Assembly (NCBI GenBank): GCA_038040245.1
Contig: JBBPIU010000044.1
Location: forward strand, 1-24,309
Length of the DNA stretch: 24,309 nucleotides
From: RBG-16-66-20 sp038040245
GTDB lineage: Bacteria > Pseudomonadota > Gammaproteobacteria > Burkholderiales > SG8-39
Direction: 5' to 3'
Notes under the pieces: model-generated
Database searches by the model: none
What the model was told of the DNA's origin: nothing
Seen by the model: only the letters and a program-made list of their open reading frames with translations
Translations under genes and position numbers: made by a program
In this document: piece after piece, positions 1 through 9,618 of the stretch
How the letters are laid out: each line of letters begins with the position of its first letter
Position numbering within the stretch: the first letter of the stretch is position 1

Positions 1-55
1 CCCCCACCCCCACCCTGCATAACCCTCTCTCCCTCCACGACGCTCGTCCGCTCTA
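1..55. other. Edge sequence not matching PNPase, C-rich low-complexity
   Basis: Read on the minus strand, pnp matches its family down to about position 56 (AKRSLVGML). The remaining bases encode ERTSVVEGERVMQGGGGG in the same frame, unlike any PNPase I know. The sequence (C5-A-C5-A runs, CCCTCTCTCCCTCC) resembles the pyrimidine-rich GGGAGAGGG-type repeats common between proteobacterial genes or at contig ends. I infer an assembly or contig-end artefact rather than biology. Confidence 0.5.
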
Positions 56-1298
56 GCATGCCCACCAGCGAGCGCTTGGCCAGTCGCCCATGGCCGATCT
101 CGCGGCGCTTGGTGAATCCAAATCGGCCGGTCTCGCCGGTCGCGTACGGGGGGAAGTTGTAGTGGAACATGAAGCGCTCGCGGTATTCGCCCGCCAGCGC
201 GTCGATGATCTGCGCGTCCCGCCCGGTGCCGAGGGTCACGGTGACCATCGCCTGGGTCTCGCCGCGCGTGAACAGCGCCGAGCCGTGGGTGCGGGGCAGC
301 ACACCGGTGCGGATGGTGATCGGGCGCACGGTGCGCGTATCCCGGCCGTCGATGCGCGGCTCGCCATCGAGAATCTGCTTGCGCACGATCTTCGATTCGA
401 CCGCGAAGCACAGGTCCTTCACGGTGTTGGAATCGGGGCCGCCTACGGTGCCCACGCCGACGGCTTCGTACACGCGTTTCCAGATCGCGTCGATCGCCTC
501 CGAGCGCTCGCCCTTCTGGCGCAGGGCGAAGGCCTTGCGCAGGTCCGCTTCCGACAACTCGGCGATTTTCGCCACCAGCGCCTCGTCCGTCGCCGGCGCT
601 TTCCAGTCCCAGGACGGCTTGCCCGCCACTTCCGCGAGTTCCTCGATGGCGGTGATCGCCACCTGCATCTGCTCGTGGCCGTAGACCACCGCGCCCAGCA
701 TCACGTCCTCGGGCAGTTCGAGCGCCTCCGACTCGACCATCAGCACGCCCTGGCTGGTGCCGGCCACCACCAGGTTCAGCTGCGATTCCTTCAACTGGGA
801 CAGCGTCGGGTTGAGCACGTACTGGCCATTGATGTAGCCGACGCGGGCGGCGCCGATCGGTCCGCTGAACGGGATGCCCGACAGAGTGAGCGCCGCCGAA
901 GCCGCGATCATCGCCGGCATGTCGGCGTCCACTTCAGGGTTGAGCGACATCACCGTCGCGATGACCTGCACTTCGTTGTAGAAGCCGTCCGGGAACAGCG
1001 GCCGGATCGGGCGGTCGATCAGGCGGGAGGTCAGGATCTCCTTCTCGGTCGGGCGTCCCTCGCGCTTGAAGAAGCCGCCGGGAATCTTGCCCGCGGCATA
1101 GGTCTTCTCGACATAGTCCACGGTCAGCGGAAAGAAGTCCTGCCCCGCGCGCGCTGCCTTGGAGGCCACCACGGTGGCGAGAACGACAGTGTCATCAACG
1201 GTGCAGAGCACGGCGCCGTGCGCCTGGCGGGCGATTTCCCCGGTCTCCAGCGTGACCTGCTGCGTGCCTAGGGTGAATGTCTTTTTGATCGGGTTCAA
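1..1298 (-). CDS. pnp: Polyribonucleotide nucleotidyltransferase (PNPase), N-terminal part, cut by window edge
   Basis: PNPase is a phosphate-dependent 3'-to-5' exoribonuclease acting in mRNA decay and the degradosome. About 432 codons are visible. The protein opens MNPIKKTFTLGTQQ, has the first RNase-PH core with GKIPGGFFKREGRPTEKE, RLIDRPIRPLFP and SGIPFSGPIGAARVGYI, then the helical linker. It enters the second core with FHYNFPPYATGETGR and KRREIGHGRLAKR. The start is TTG at 1296-1298: no in-frame ATG or GTG lies nearby, AGAGGA sits about 7 bases upstream, and the N-terminus aligns there. The gene follows rpsO, separated by an intrinsic terminator. From about position 55 down to 1 the translation leaves the family consensus (expected ALVAVLP-type sequence) and runs into a G-rich tail, so the edge may be mis-assembled. 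Identity is certain; the last ~18 codons are doubtful. Confidence 0.95.
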   Translation of the reverse strand, partial: MNPIKKTFTLGTQQVTLETGEIARQAHGAVLCTVDDTVVLATVVASKAARAGQDFFPLTVDYVEKTYAAGKIPGGFFKREGRPTEKEILTSRLIDRPIRPLFPDGFYNEVQVIATVMSLNPEVDADMPAMIAASAALTLSGIPFSGPIGAARVGYINGQYVLNPTLSQLKESQLNLVVAGTSQGVLMVESEALELPEDVMLGAVVYGHEQMQVAITAIEELAEVAGKPSWDWKAPATDEALVAKIAELSEADLRKAFALRQKGERSEAIDAIWKRVYEAVGVGTVGGPDSNTVKDLCFAVESKIVRKQILDGEPRIDGRDTRTVRPITIRTGVLPRTHGSALFTRGETQAMVTVTLGTGRDAQIIDALAGEYRERFMFHYNFPPYATGETGRFGFTKRREIGHGRLAKRSLVGMLERTSVVEGERVMQGGGG

Positions 1299-1320
1299 GG
1301 GGAATCCTCTGTGTGGGGAC

Positions 1321-1360
1321 GCAAACAAAAACGCTCATCGGTGCGATGAGCGTTTTTTGC
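1321..1360 (-). terminator. Intrinsic terminator between rpsO and pnp
   Basis: Positions 1327-1340 and 1344-1357 form a perfect 14-bp inverted repeat around a 3-base loop (core ACGCTCATCG / CGATGAGCGT). On the minus strand the stem runs into TTTTTGTTTGC. It lies 38 bases after the rpsO stop and 23 bases before the pnp TTG start. It can therefore end rpsO transcripts or act as a leaky attenuator or RNase III substrate in front of pnp, as the rpsO-pnp intergenic structures do in Escherichia coli. The symmetric A/T arms could also work from the plus strand, but no plus-strand gene precedes it. Confidence 0.85.
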
Positions 1361-1397
1361 TACGGCATTCGGGAAATGGCAAGGAGCAGCGTGGGTA

Positions 1398-1667
1398 CTA
1401 CTTGCGCAGCCCGAGCCGCTCGATCAGCGTGCGGTATTTGTCCGCGTCCTTGCGCTTCAGGTAATCGAGAAGCGTGCGGCGCTGGCTTACCATCTTCAGC
1501 AAGCCGCGGCGCGAATGGAAATCCTTGACGTGGGACTTGAAGTGCTCGGCCAGGCCGCTGATGCGCTCGGTGAGCAGCGCGATCTGCACTTCCGGGGAGC
1601 CGGTATCGTTTCCGGCGCGCTGGTGCTGCTTGACGACCTGCGCTTTCTGCGCAACCTGCAAACTCAT
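1398..1667 (-). CDS. rpsO: 30S ribosomal protein S15
   Basis: S15 binds the central domain of 16S rRNA early in small-subunit assembly. The 89 residues match the usual length and consensus end to end: NDTGSPEVQIALLTERI near residues 20-36, HVKDFHSRRGLLKMVSQRR at about 46-64, then LLDYLKRKD and a basic tail ending LGLRK. The ATG is preceded by AAGAGAAGAG, a plausible ribosome-binding site. It sits 84 bases downstream of truB with its own candidate promoter, and the terminator before pnp follows. rpsO is likely expressed both from its own promoter and by read-through from the rimP-truB genes. Confidence 0.98.
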   Translation of the reverse strand: MSLQVAQKAQVVKQHQRAGNDTGSPEVQIALLTERISGLAEHFKSHVKDFHSRRGLLKMVSQRRTLLDYLKRKDADKYRTLIERLGLRK

Positions 1668-1706
1668 GCTCTTCTCTCTTTTCGGGTCTCGGTATGTGAG
1701 GCCGGG

Positions 1707-1735
1707 ATTCTAGCGAGAACAGGACCGGCATACAA
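1707..1735 (-). promoter_or_regulatory. Candidate sigma-70 promoter for rpsO
   Basis: In the truB-rpsO gap the minus strand reads TTGTAT (1730-1735), a 17-base spacer, then TAGAAT (1707-1712). The -10 matches TATAAT at 5 of 6 positions and the -35 keeps the TTG. The predicted start near 1700 gives a leader of about 33 bases with a purine-rich ribosome-binding site. The position, with nothing else in the gap, supports it; there is no experimental evidence. Confidence 0.55.
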
Positions 1736-1750
1736 GTTTTTCTCGCTATT

Positions 1751-2662
1751 TCAGCCTCTTGCAAGTAGTCGAACGGGGCGCAATCCGATTCCCGGGCGGG
1801 TTTCGCCTATCCCCAGCAAAGGGCCCTCACGCCGGTAGACCCGGCAAGGACCCTCGGAACCATTCAGGTCGATTGCCTGCCCGTTCAGGAAGCGCGCCGC
1901 CTGTGCCTCATCAAGGTCAAGTCGGGGAAGCCCCTCGAGCAGGCTGTCCGGGGGCAGCAGCCACGCTCGCCGGGCTTCCCCGCCCAGGGCCTGAAGGTCA
2001 TCCAGCGCCACCGCCTGGTCCAGCCTGAAGCCGGCAACCGCGGTACGGCGCAGGGCCTCCAGGTGCGCCACCGTGCCCAGCGCCAAGCCCAGATCGACGG
2101 CCAGCTGGCGCACGTAGGTCCCCTTGCTGCATTTGATCCGCAGGTGCAGCACATCTCCGGCGCGCTCGAGCAATTCAAGCTTGTGCACCGTCACCTGCCG
2201 GGCGGCGCGTTGCACCGACTGGCCGGCACGCGCCAGTGCATACAGCGGCTGCCCGGCGTGCTTCAGCGCCGAATACATCGGCGGCACCTGTTCGATCGCG
2301 CCGCGAAAGCGCGCCAGCGCCTGCGCGAGCCCGGCCTCGCCCACATTCACCGGATGCCGCTCGAGAACCGGCCCCTCGGCATCGCCGGTGTCCGTAGACA
2401 CGCCGAGCCTGACCTGCGCGCGGTACTCCTTGATCGAATCGAGGCCGAACTGGGCGAACTTGGTGGCTTCGCCGAAGAGCAGCGGCAGCAGACCGGAGGC
2501 AAGCGGGTCGAGCGTGCCCGCGTGTCCCGCTTTCTCCGCCTCCAGCAGGCGCTTCACCGACTGCAGGACCGCGCTCGAGCTCGGGCCGACCGGTTTGTCC
2601 AGCAGCAGCACCCCGTCCAGTTTGCGGCGCCGTATTTCGCTGCCGCGCAGTTCGCTACCCAT
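1751..2662 (-). CDS. truB: tRNA pseudouridine-55 synthase
   Basis: TruB isomerises U55 in the T-loop of tRNAs and also acts as a tRNA folding chaperone. The 303 residues fit the family. DGVLLLDKPVGPSSS opens the fold at about residue 16. The catalytic motif GHAGTLDPLASG gives nucleophile Asp52. GDAEGPVLER, VPPMYSALKHAGQPLYALAR and KCSKGTYVRQLAVDLG follow, and the C-terminal PUA-like region ends LRPVRLLARG. The ATG shares one base with the rbfA stop (TGATG), so translation is probably coupled. The position between rbfA and rpsO is the usual proteobacterial order. Confidence 0.97.
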   Translation of the reverse strand: MGSELRGSEIRRRKLDGVLLLDKPVGPSSSAVLQSVKRLLEAEKAGHAGTLDPLASGLLPLLFGEATKFAQFGLDSIKEYRAQVRLGVSTDTGDAEGPVLERHPVNVGEAGLAQALARFRGAIEQVPPMYSALKHAGQPLYALARAGQSVQRAARQVTVHKLELLERAGDVLHLRIKCSKGTYVRQLAVDLGLALGTVAHLEALRRTAVAGFRLDQAVALDDLQALGGEARRAWLLPPDSLLEGLPRLDLDEAQAARFLNGQAIDLNGSEGPCRVYRREGPLLGIGETRPGIGLRPVRLLARG

Positions 2663-3014
2663 CAGCGCTTGGGTGGCCGAGGTGGAACAACGCTGTCGAT
2701 GAGCCGTGACAGATGGTCGCCCCGCTCGACCGATTCGTCGTAAGCGAAGCGCAGTTCCGGTGTGGTGTACATCTTCATGCGGTGCGCCAGCTGCGAGCGC
2801 AGGAACCCCGCCGCGCGTTGCAAAGCGTCGGTCGTCTCGCTTTGCTTTTCTTTTTCAAGAATCGTAAAGAAAACCTTCGCGTGCGACAGGTCGGGCGAGA
2901 CGTCGACCGCAGTCAGCGTCACCATGCCGACGCGCGGATCGCGCACCTCGCGGCGCAGCAGATCGGACAACTCCCGCTGGATCATGTCGGCCACCTTCTG
3001 CGGCCGGCCGCGGC

Positions 3015-3018
<4 letters not shown>
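2662..3018 (-). CDS. rbfA: 30S ribosome-binding factor A
   Basis: RbfA is a KH-fold factor that binds the pre-30S particle and helps mature the 16S rRNA 5' end. I place the start at the GTG at 3016-3018, which overlaps the infB stop as GTGA and gives a 118-residue protein beginning VSRGRPQKVADMIQRELSDLL. A frame extension to 3105 only adds residues out of frame within infB that do not look like RbfA. Family landmarks are REVRDPRVGMVTLTAVDVSPDL, HAKVFFTILE and the C-terminal PELRFAYDESVERGDHLSRLI. A short AT-rich island (about 2841-2875) falls in the KVFFTILEKEKQ stretch. Confidence 0.95.
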
Positions 3019-5567
<2,549 letters not shown>

Positions 5568-5568
5568 G

Positions 5569-7098
5569 TTATCGGGCCACTTTCTGCGCTGCGGCCGCGG
5601 GCGTGGAAGCTGCGGCCGGCTCGTCGGCGAACCAGTGCGCGCGCGCGGTCATGATCAGGCCCTTGGCGCGTTCCGCATCCATGCCGGTCATCTCGGAGAG
5701 CTCGTCCACCGCCAGGTCGGCGAGATCGTTGCGGGTCTTGACGCCCTGCGCAGCGAGCTTGGCGGCGAGCTGGTTGTCCATGCCTTCGAGCTGCAGCATG
5801 TCCTGCTCCACGCCGGCGATGCTCTCTTCGCTCGCGATTGCCTGCACCAGCAGCGCATTGCGCGCGCGGCTGCGCAGTTCGTTCACCGTGTTCTCGTCGA
5901 AGGCGTCGATTTCCATCATTTCGTTGATCGGCACGTAGGCGATTTCCTCCAGCGTGGAGAAGCCTTCCTGGATCAGGATATCGGCCACTTCCTCGTCGAC
6001 GTCGAGCTTGCCCATGAACAGCGTCTTGACCCGGGTGCCCTCCTCTTCCTGCTTCTTGGTGGACTCTTCCTGCGTCATCAGGTTGATGGTCCAGCCGGTA
6101 AGCTCGGAAGCAAGGCGCACGTTCTGGCCGCTGCGGCCGATCGCGATGGCGAGGTTCTCCTCGTCCACCACCACGTCCATGGCGTGCTTCTCTTCGTCCA
6201 CCAGGATCGAGCTGACCTCGGCCGGCGCCAGCGCGCCGATGACGAAAGTCGCCGGGTCGGCCGACCACAGCACGATGTCCACGCGCTCGCCCGCCAGTTC
6301 CTGGGTCACCGCCTGCACGCGCGAACCGCGCATGCCGACGCAGGTGCCGATCGGATCGATGCGGCGGTCGCTGGTGTGCACCGCGATCTTGGCGCGCACG
6401 CCCGGATCGCGCGCGGCGGACTTGATCTCGAGCAGCTTTTCCTCTATTTCCGGCACCTCCAACTCGAACAGCTTCATGATGAACTGTGGCGCGGTGCGCG
6501 ACAGGATCAACTGCGGTCCGCGCGCGCCGCGGTCGATTTTCGCCACCCAGGCGCGCACCCGGTCCCCAACGCGCAGGTTTTCCTTCGGAATCATGTGCTC
6601 GCGCGGTAGCTGCGCTTCCAGGCGGCCGGATTCGACGATCGCGCTGCCCCGCTCCATGCGCTTGACGGTGCCGGTCACCAGCTCGTCGCCTCGCGCCAGG
6701 AAGTCGTTCAGGATCTGCTCGCGCTCCGCGTCGCGGATGCGCTGCAGGATCACCTGCTTGGCGGTCTGCGCACCGATGCGGCCGAACGGGACATTCTCGA
6801 TCGGCTCCTCGAGGTAGTCGTCCAGCTTGGCGTCGGGCTTCCTGTCCTGCGCCTCCTCGACGGACAGCATCTGCGCCTGGATGTAATCCGGCGCGTCGTC
6901 CAGCACCACTTTCCAGCGGCGGAAGGCCTCGTAGCTGCCCGTATTGCGGTCGATCGCGACCCTGACGTCCACGTCTTCGGTGAAGCGCTTCTTGGTGGCA
7001 GAGGCGAGCGCGAGCTCCAGCGCGCCGAAGACCACGTCTCGGTTGACGTTCTTTTCGCGCGCCAGCGCGTCCACCAGCAACAGAATTTCCCGGCTCAT
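5569..7098 (-). CDS. nusA: Transcription termination/antitermination factor NusA
   Basis: NusA binds RNA polymerase and nascent RNA and modulates pausing, intrinsic termination and rRNA antitermination. The 509 residues contain the polymerase-binding N-terminal domain (1 to about 130), an S1 domain (about 137-186, GDELVTGTVKRMERG), KH1 (about 230-280, RIDPIGTCVGMRGSRVQAV) and KH2 (about 310-342, NLAIAIGRSGQNVRLASEL). Two C-terminal acidic repeats follow (about 360-425 and 433-490), as in other proteobacteria, then a short Ala-rich tail. The ribosome-binding site TAGGAAGGGA upstream of the ATG overlaps the rimP stop. Any NusA autocontrol could act through the terminator upstream of rimP. Confidence 0.98.
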   Translation of the reverse strand: MSREILLLVDALAREKNVNRDVVFGALELALASATKKRFTEDVDVRVAIDRNTGSYEAFRRWKVVLDDAPDYIQAQMLSVEEAQDRKPDAKLDDYLEEPIENVPFGRIGAQTAKQVILQRIRDAEREQILNDFLARGDELVTGTVKRMERGSAIVESGRLEAQLPREHMIPKENLRVGDRVRAWVAKIDRGARGPQLILSRTAPQFIMKLFELEVPEIEEKLLEIKSAARDPGVRAKIAVHTSDRRIDPIGTCVGMRGSRVQAVTQELAGERVDIVLWSADPATFVIGALAPAEVSSILVDEEKHAMDVVVDEENLAIAIGRSGQNVRLASELTGWTINLMTQEESTKKQEEEGTRVKTLFMGKLDVDEEVADILIQEGFSTLEEIAYVPINEMMEIDAFDENTVNELRSRARNALLVQAIASEESIAGVEQDMLQLEGMDNQLAAKLAAQGVKTRNDLADLAVDELSEMTGMDAERAKGLIMTARAHWFADEPAAASTPAAAAQKVAR

Positions 7099-7110
7099 CG
7101 CTATCCCTTC

Positions 7111-7545
7111 CTACAGGTCCGGCACCAGCCGGGCCCGATCGATATCGTCCACATTCAGCGCCACGTCACGGCCTTCGACTTCGACCGTGGCTAGCGCTCC
7201 CTCCGCACCGCGCAACAGGCCGGTGAAGCGCCTGCGGCCGCTTGCATCCGGCGTCCGCATCCTCACGTCCACTTTATTGCCCGCGAAGCGCACGAAATCG
7301 GCCGCCTTGCGCAACGGCCGATCCAGCCCCGGCGAAGACACCTCGAGGCGGTCGTAGTCGATGCCCTCGACCGCGAACACCCGCGCAAGCTGCCGGCTCA
7401 CCTCGGCGCAGTGATCCACCGTGATGCCGCCGGGCCGGTCAATGAAAATGGCAAGCAGACGCCCGCCGCCGGAGGCCCGGGCATCCACCAGCTCAAACCC
7501 CATGCCTGCCAGGGTCGCTTCCACTACCTCTGCCATCGCCGCCAT
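7111..7545 (-). CDS. rimP: Ribosome maturation factor RimP
   Basis: RimP helps load S9 and S12-region proteins during 30S assembly. I use the ATG at 7543-7545, giving 144 residues (MAAMAEVVEATLAGMGFELVD), close to the usual ~150. A second ATG at 7536 is equally in frame. A longer frame to 7791 would overlap the upstream glycosyltransferase and adds unrelated residues. The family signature EVSSPGLDRPLRK appears near residue 68, after FIDRPGGITVDHCAEVSRQ. The gene starts the rimP-nusA-infB-rbfA-truB run. Its start lies only about 15 bases beyond an intrinsic terminator, which leaves no room for a separate promoter downstream of that hairpin. Confidence 0.95.
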   Translation of the reverse strand: MAAMAEVVEATLAGMGFELVDARASGGGRLLAIFIDRPGGITVDHCAEVSRQLARVFAVEGIDYDRLEVSSPGLDRPLRKAADFVRFAGNKVDVRMRTPDASGRRRFTGLLRGAEGALATVEVEGRDVALNVDDIDRARLVPDL

Positions 7546-7559
7546 GCTTTTCCAACCGT

Positions 7560-7590
7560 GCAAACAAAAAATGGGCCGAGGCCCATTTGC
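7560..7590 (-). terminator. Intrinsic terminator directly upstream of rimP
   Basis: Positions 7569-7576 (AAATGGGC) and 7581-7588 (GCCCATTT) form a GC-rich hairpin with a 4-base loop. On the minus strand it is followed by TTTTTTGTTTGC. It lies 21 bases beyond the stop of the GT41 gene and ends about 15 bases before the rimP ATG. It may end GT41 transcription or act as an attenuator for rimP-nusA. The tail word GCAAACAAAAA on the plus strand is identical to that of the terminator before pnp. Confidence 0.85.
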
Positions 7591-7609
7591 ATCTGAAACA
7601 ACTTGAAGT

Positions 7610-9556
7610 TTAACAGCTTTTTGCCTTTGGAACAACCCGCGTATCGGCACAGTGCGGCGCTGCATCGACACCTTGATCGTCGTATACGCCAAGCACGATC
7701 GGCTGCAATGTGCCCGCACGATAGTCCATCCACATGCGGCGGAACAGTCGTTCCAGGTCGCGCGTAAAACGCTCGCTGTCGAACAACGCACAACTCATGC
7801 GATTGGCCGCAAGCCGTGCCCTGATTTGAGCCAAGCGATCGGGCCAGGTCGCCAATTCCAGCGCCACCCGATAGTAGTTCTCTGAGGAATCGGTAACTAG
7901 TTCGGGCAGTCCCGCGGCACTCAAAATGCTCCCGGACACCCGGCTGGCGAACGTTTCGCCTCGCCTCGCGATAAGCGGCACGCCCGCCCAGAGCGCATCG
8001 CTTGCCGTGGTATGCGAGGTATACGGAAAAGTATCGAGCGCAAGATCGGCCAATTGCAGCCTGGCAAGATGCTCGGCTTGCGTCCGTCGCGGGGCAAACA
8101 CAATCCGCTCGGGGGCAACCCCGCGCGAGCACGCCTCACGGCGCAGATTGGCAGCGCCCGCCTCGATAGGCTCAAGCAACCACAGCAAGCTGTCAGGCAC
8201 AGAGGCGAGCAATCGGCACCAGAGGTCGAACATCGCTGGAGTGAACTTGTAGCTTTGGTTGAAGGAGCAAAACACAAACCCGTCTGCCGGCAACCCGGCC
8301 ACTGTCCGCGAAGGCCGGTCGCCGATGACACGCTGCCGGTCGTTGGGCTGATAGCAGTTGGGCATCAGCGCCAGGGCCTCGCCGAAATGGGCACCATCTA
8401 GCAGCGGGGTGACGATCGGATCGCCGATCAAATAATCGGCTATCCGCGGGTGACCTAGCGTGCCGGGGTAGCCGAGCCAGCTCACCTGCACCGGCGCGGG
8501 CCGCAGCGCGAGAATTTCCAGGCGAGCATTTGTCGTATAGCCGGTCAGATCAACCAGAATATCGATCCGATCGTCGAGAATTTGTTGCGCGGCAGCCTCA
8601 TGTGACAGAGGTCTGATTTCGCGAAAGGTATCGAAGGCCGCCCGCATGCGCCTGCGCATGGGATCTTCGCTATCCGGTCCATGCGAATATCCGAATACTT
8701 CGAAACGTCTGCGATCATGGCGTTCGATGACTTCCGCCAACAGGAAGCTGGTCGGGTGCTCATGGTAGTCGGCGGAAAGATAGCCGATACGCAGCCTGTT
8801 CTGGCCTGCGCGTAACCCCGTACCACATAGCGGCGGGCGCGACAGGATTCCACCATATTGCTGCTCCGCGTACTGCCGGGCGCAGAGATACTGTTCACTG
8901 GCGTTTGATTCGGGCAGCGGCAGCAAGCCGAACGGCGAAATCTCGCCCGACTTCGCCTTCGTTACCCGTTCACGCAAAGTTTCGACTACCGGGGCGAGCT
9001 GGGACCAGGCACATACGGTAAGCAGCATGTGGGCCTCGGCAGAGCCGGGGTTTCGCCTAAGCGCCTCAACGATGAGCCCAATCGCCTCATCGGTCCGGCC
9101 CAGCCGCGCGCCGAGCACAACCATCAGATGAAGCGCATCGAAGTTATCGCCACCAGTCCGCAAGAACAGCTTGGCAGGACGCTCCCCTTCTGCCGGTTTA
9201 CCCTGCTGGGAAATGTTAAATGTGTCCTGAAGCGTTTGCGCAAGCGCCGGCTCTTGCGTGCTCTGTGATTGATGCGTTGGCACTGACTTGACCGCTTGCT
9301 GGTGCGCGTGGGCCAGCATCGTGGCGAGAGCGCTGTCTGCGACGAAGTGAGGTGCCGCGGACTCCAGCAGCGGTCTGGCGTGGGAGTAGTCGCCTAGCCG
9401 GAAGTACAACTCGCCCAGGGTTCGCTGTGTTTGCGGCGAGCTGTCGCCGCAGGCGACCGCTATGGACCACAGTTTTACGGCGGTATGCAGGTCGCCCTGA
9501 GCCATTTTGCGCGCGGCATACTTGCGGCAAATCCAGCGGACCAGGCTTCTTAGCAT
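7610..9556 (-). CDS. TPR-containing glycosyltransferase family 41 (O-GlcNAc transferase/SPINDLY-like)
   Basis: This is a predicted nucleotide-sugar-dependent protein O-glycosyltransferase of 648 residues. The N-terminal ~190 residues contain TPR-like helices (LHTAVKLWSIAVACGD; LGELYFRLGDYSHARPLLESA; DEAIGLIVEALRRNPGSAEAHMLL). The GT-B half carries family signatures: RIGYLSADYHEHPTS (255-270) with the HPT histidine H267, VDLTGYTTNARLEILALRPAPVQVSWLGYPGT, CSFNQSYKFTP with K437, and the donor loop SHTTASDALWAGVPLIA (514-530). No signal peptide is seen, so it is probably cytoplasmic. It sits between rluB and rimP, which are normally adjacent in betaproteobacteria. GC is lower than in its neighbours (hand counts of 60-base lines: 47%, 62% and 55%, against 70% in nusA). 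No ribosome-binding site precedes the ATG. The acceptor protein is unknown. Confidence 0.9.
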   Translation of the reverse strand: MLRSLVRWICRKYAARKMAQGDLHTAVKLWSIAVACGDSSPQTQRTLGELYFRLGDYSHARPLLESAAPHFVADSALATMLAHAHQQAVKSVPTHQSQSTQEPALAQTLQDTFNISQQGKPAEGERPAKLFLRTGGDNFDALHLMVVLGARLGRTDEAIGLIVEALRRNPGSAEAHMLLTVCAWSQLAPVVETLRERVTKAKSGEISPFGLLPLPESNASEQYLCARQYAEQQYGGILSRPPLCGTGLRAGQNRLRIGYLSADYHEHPTSFLLAEVIERHDRRRFEVFGYSHGPDSEDPMRRRMRAAFDTFREIRPLSHEAAAQQILDDRIDILVDLTGYTTNARLEILALRPAPVQVSWLGYPGTLGHPRIADYLIGDPIVTPLLDGAHFGEALALMPNCYQPNDRQRVIGDRPSRTVAGLPADGFVFCSFNQSYKFTPAMFDLWCRLLASVPDSLLWLLEPIEAGAANLRREACSRGVAPERIVFAPRRTQAEHLARLQLADLALDTFPYTSHTTASDALWAGVPLIARRGETFASRVSGSILSAAGLPELVTDSSENYYRVALELATWPDRLAQIRARLAANRMSCALFDSERFTRDLERLFRRMWMDYRAGTLQPIVLGVYDDQGVDAAPHCADTRVVPKAKSC

Positions 9557-9564
9557 GCGACTGT

Positions 9565-9593
9565 ATGATGTCCGTTCTCAGCGGCGTTGACAA
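9565..9593 (-). promoter_or_regulatory. Candidate promoter for the GT41 gene
   Basis: In the rluB-GT41 gap the minus strand has TTGTCA (9588-9593, 5 of 6 to consensus), a 17-base spacer and CATCAT (9565-9570, 4 of 6). The predicted start near 9558 would leave only about two bases before the ATG at 9556. That suits the absence of a Shine-Dalgarno sequence and suggests a near-leaderless message. Support is moderate to weak. Confidence 0.35.
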
Positions 9594-9618
9594 TAAGATT
9601 TCCCGCTTCCTGGCGTGC

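Noticed and set aside
90..1271. A 393-codon plus-strand open frame
   Set aside because: Antisense shadow of pnp; no family resemblance.
1353..1381. Possible pnp promoter TTGCCA with a 17-base spacer in the rpsO-pnp gap
   Set aside because: The matching -10 (CAAAAA) is only 3 of 6, and the start would fall inside the terminator stem.
7546..7791. Extension of rimP upstream to 7791
   Set aside because: It would run through the terminator hairpin into the GT41 gene, with residues unlike RimP.
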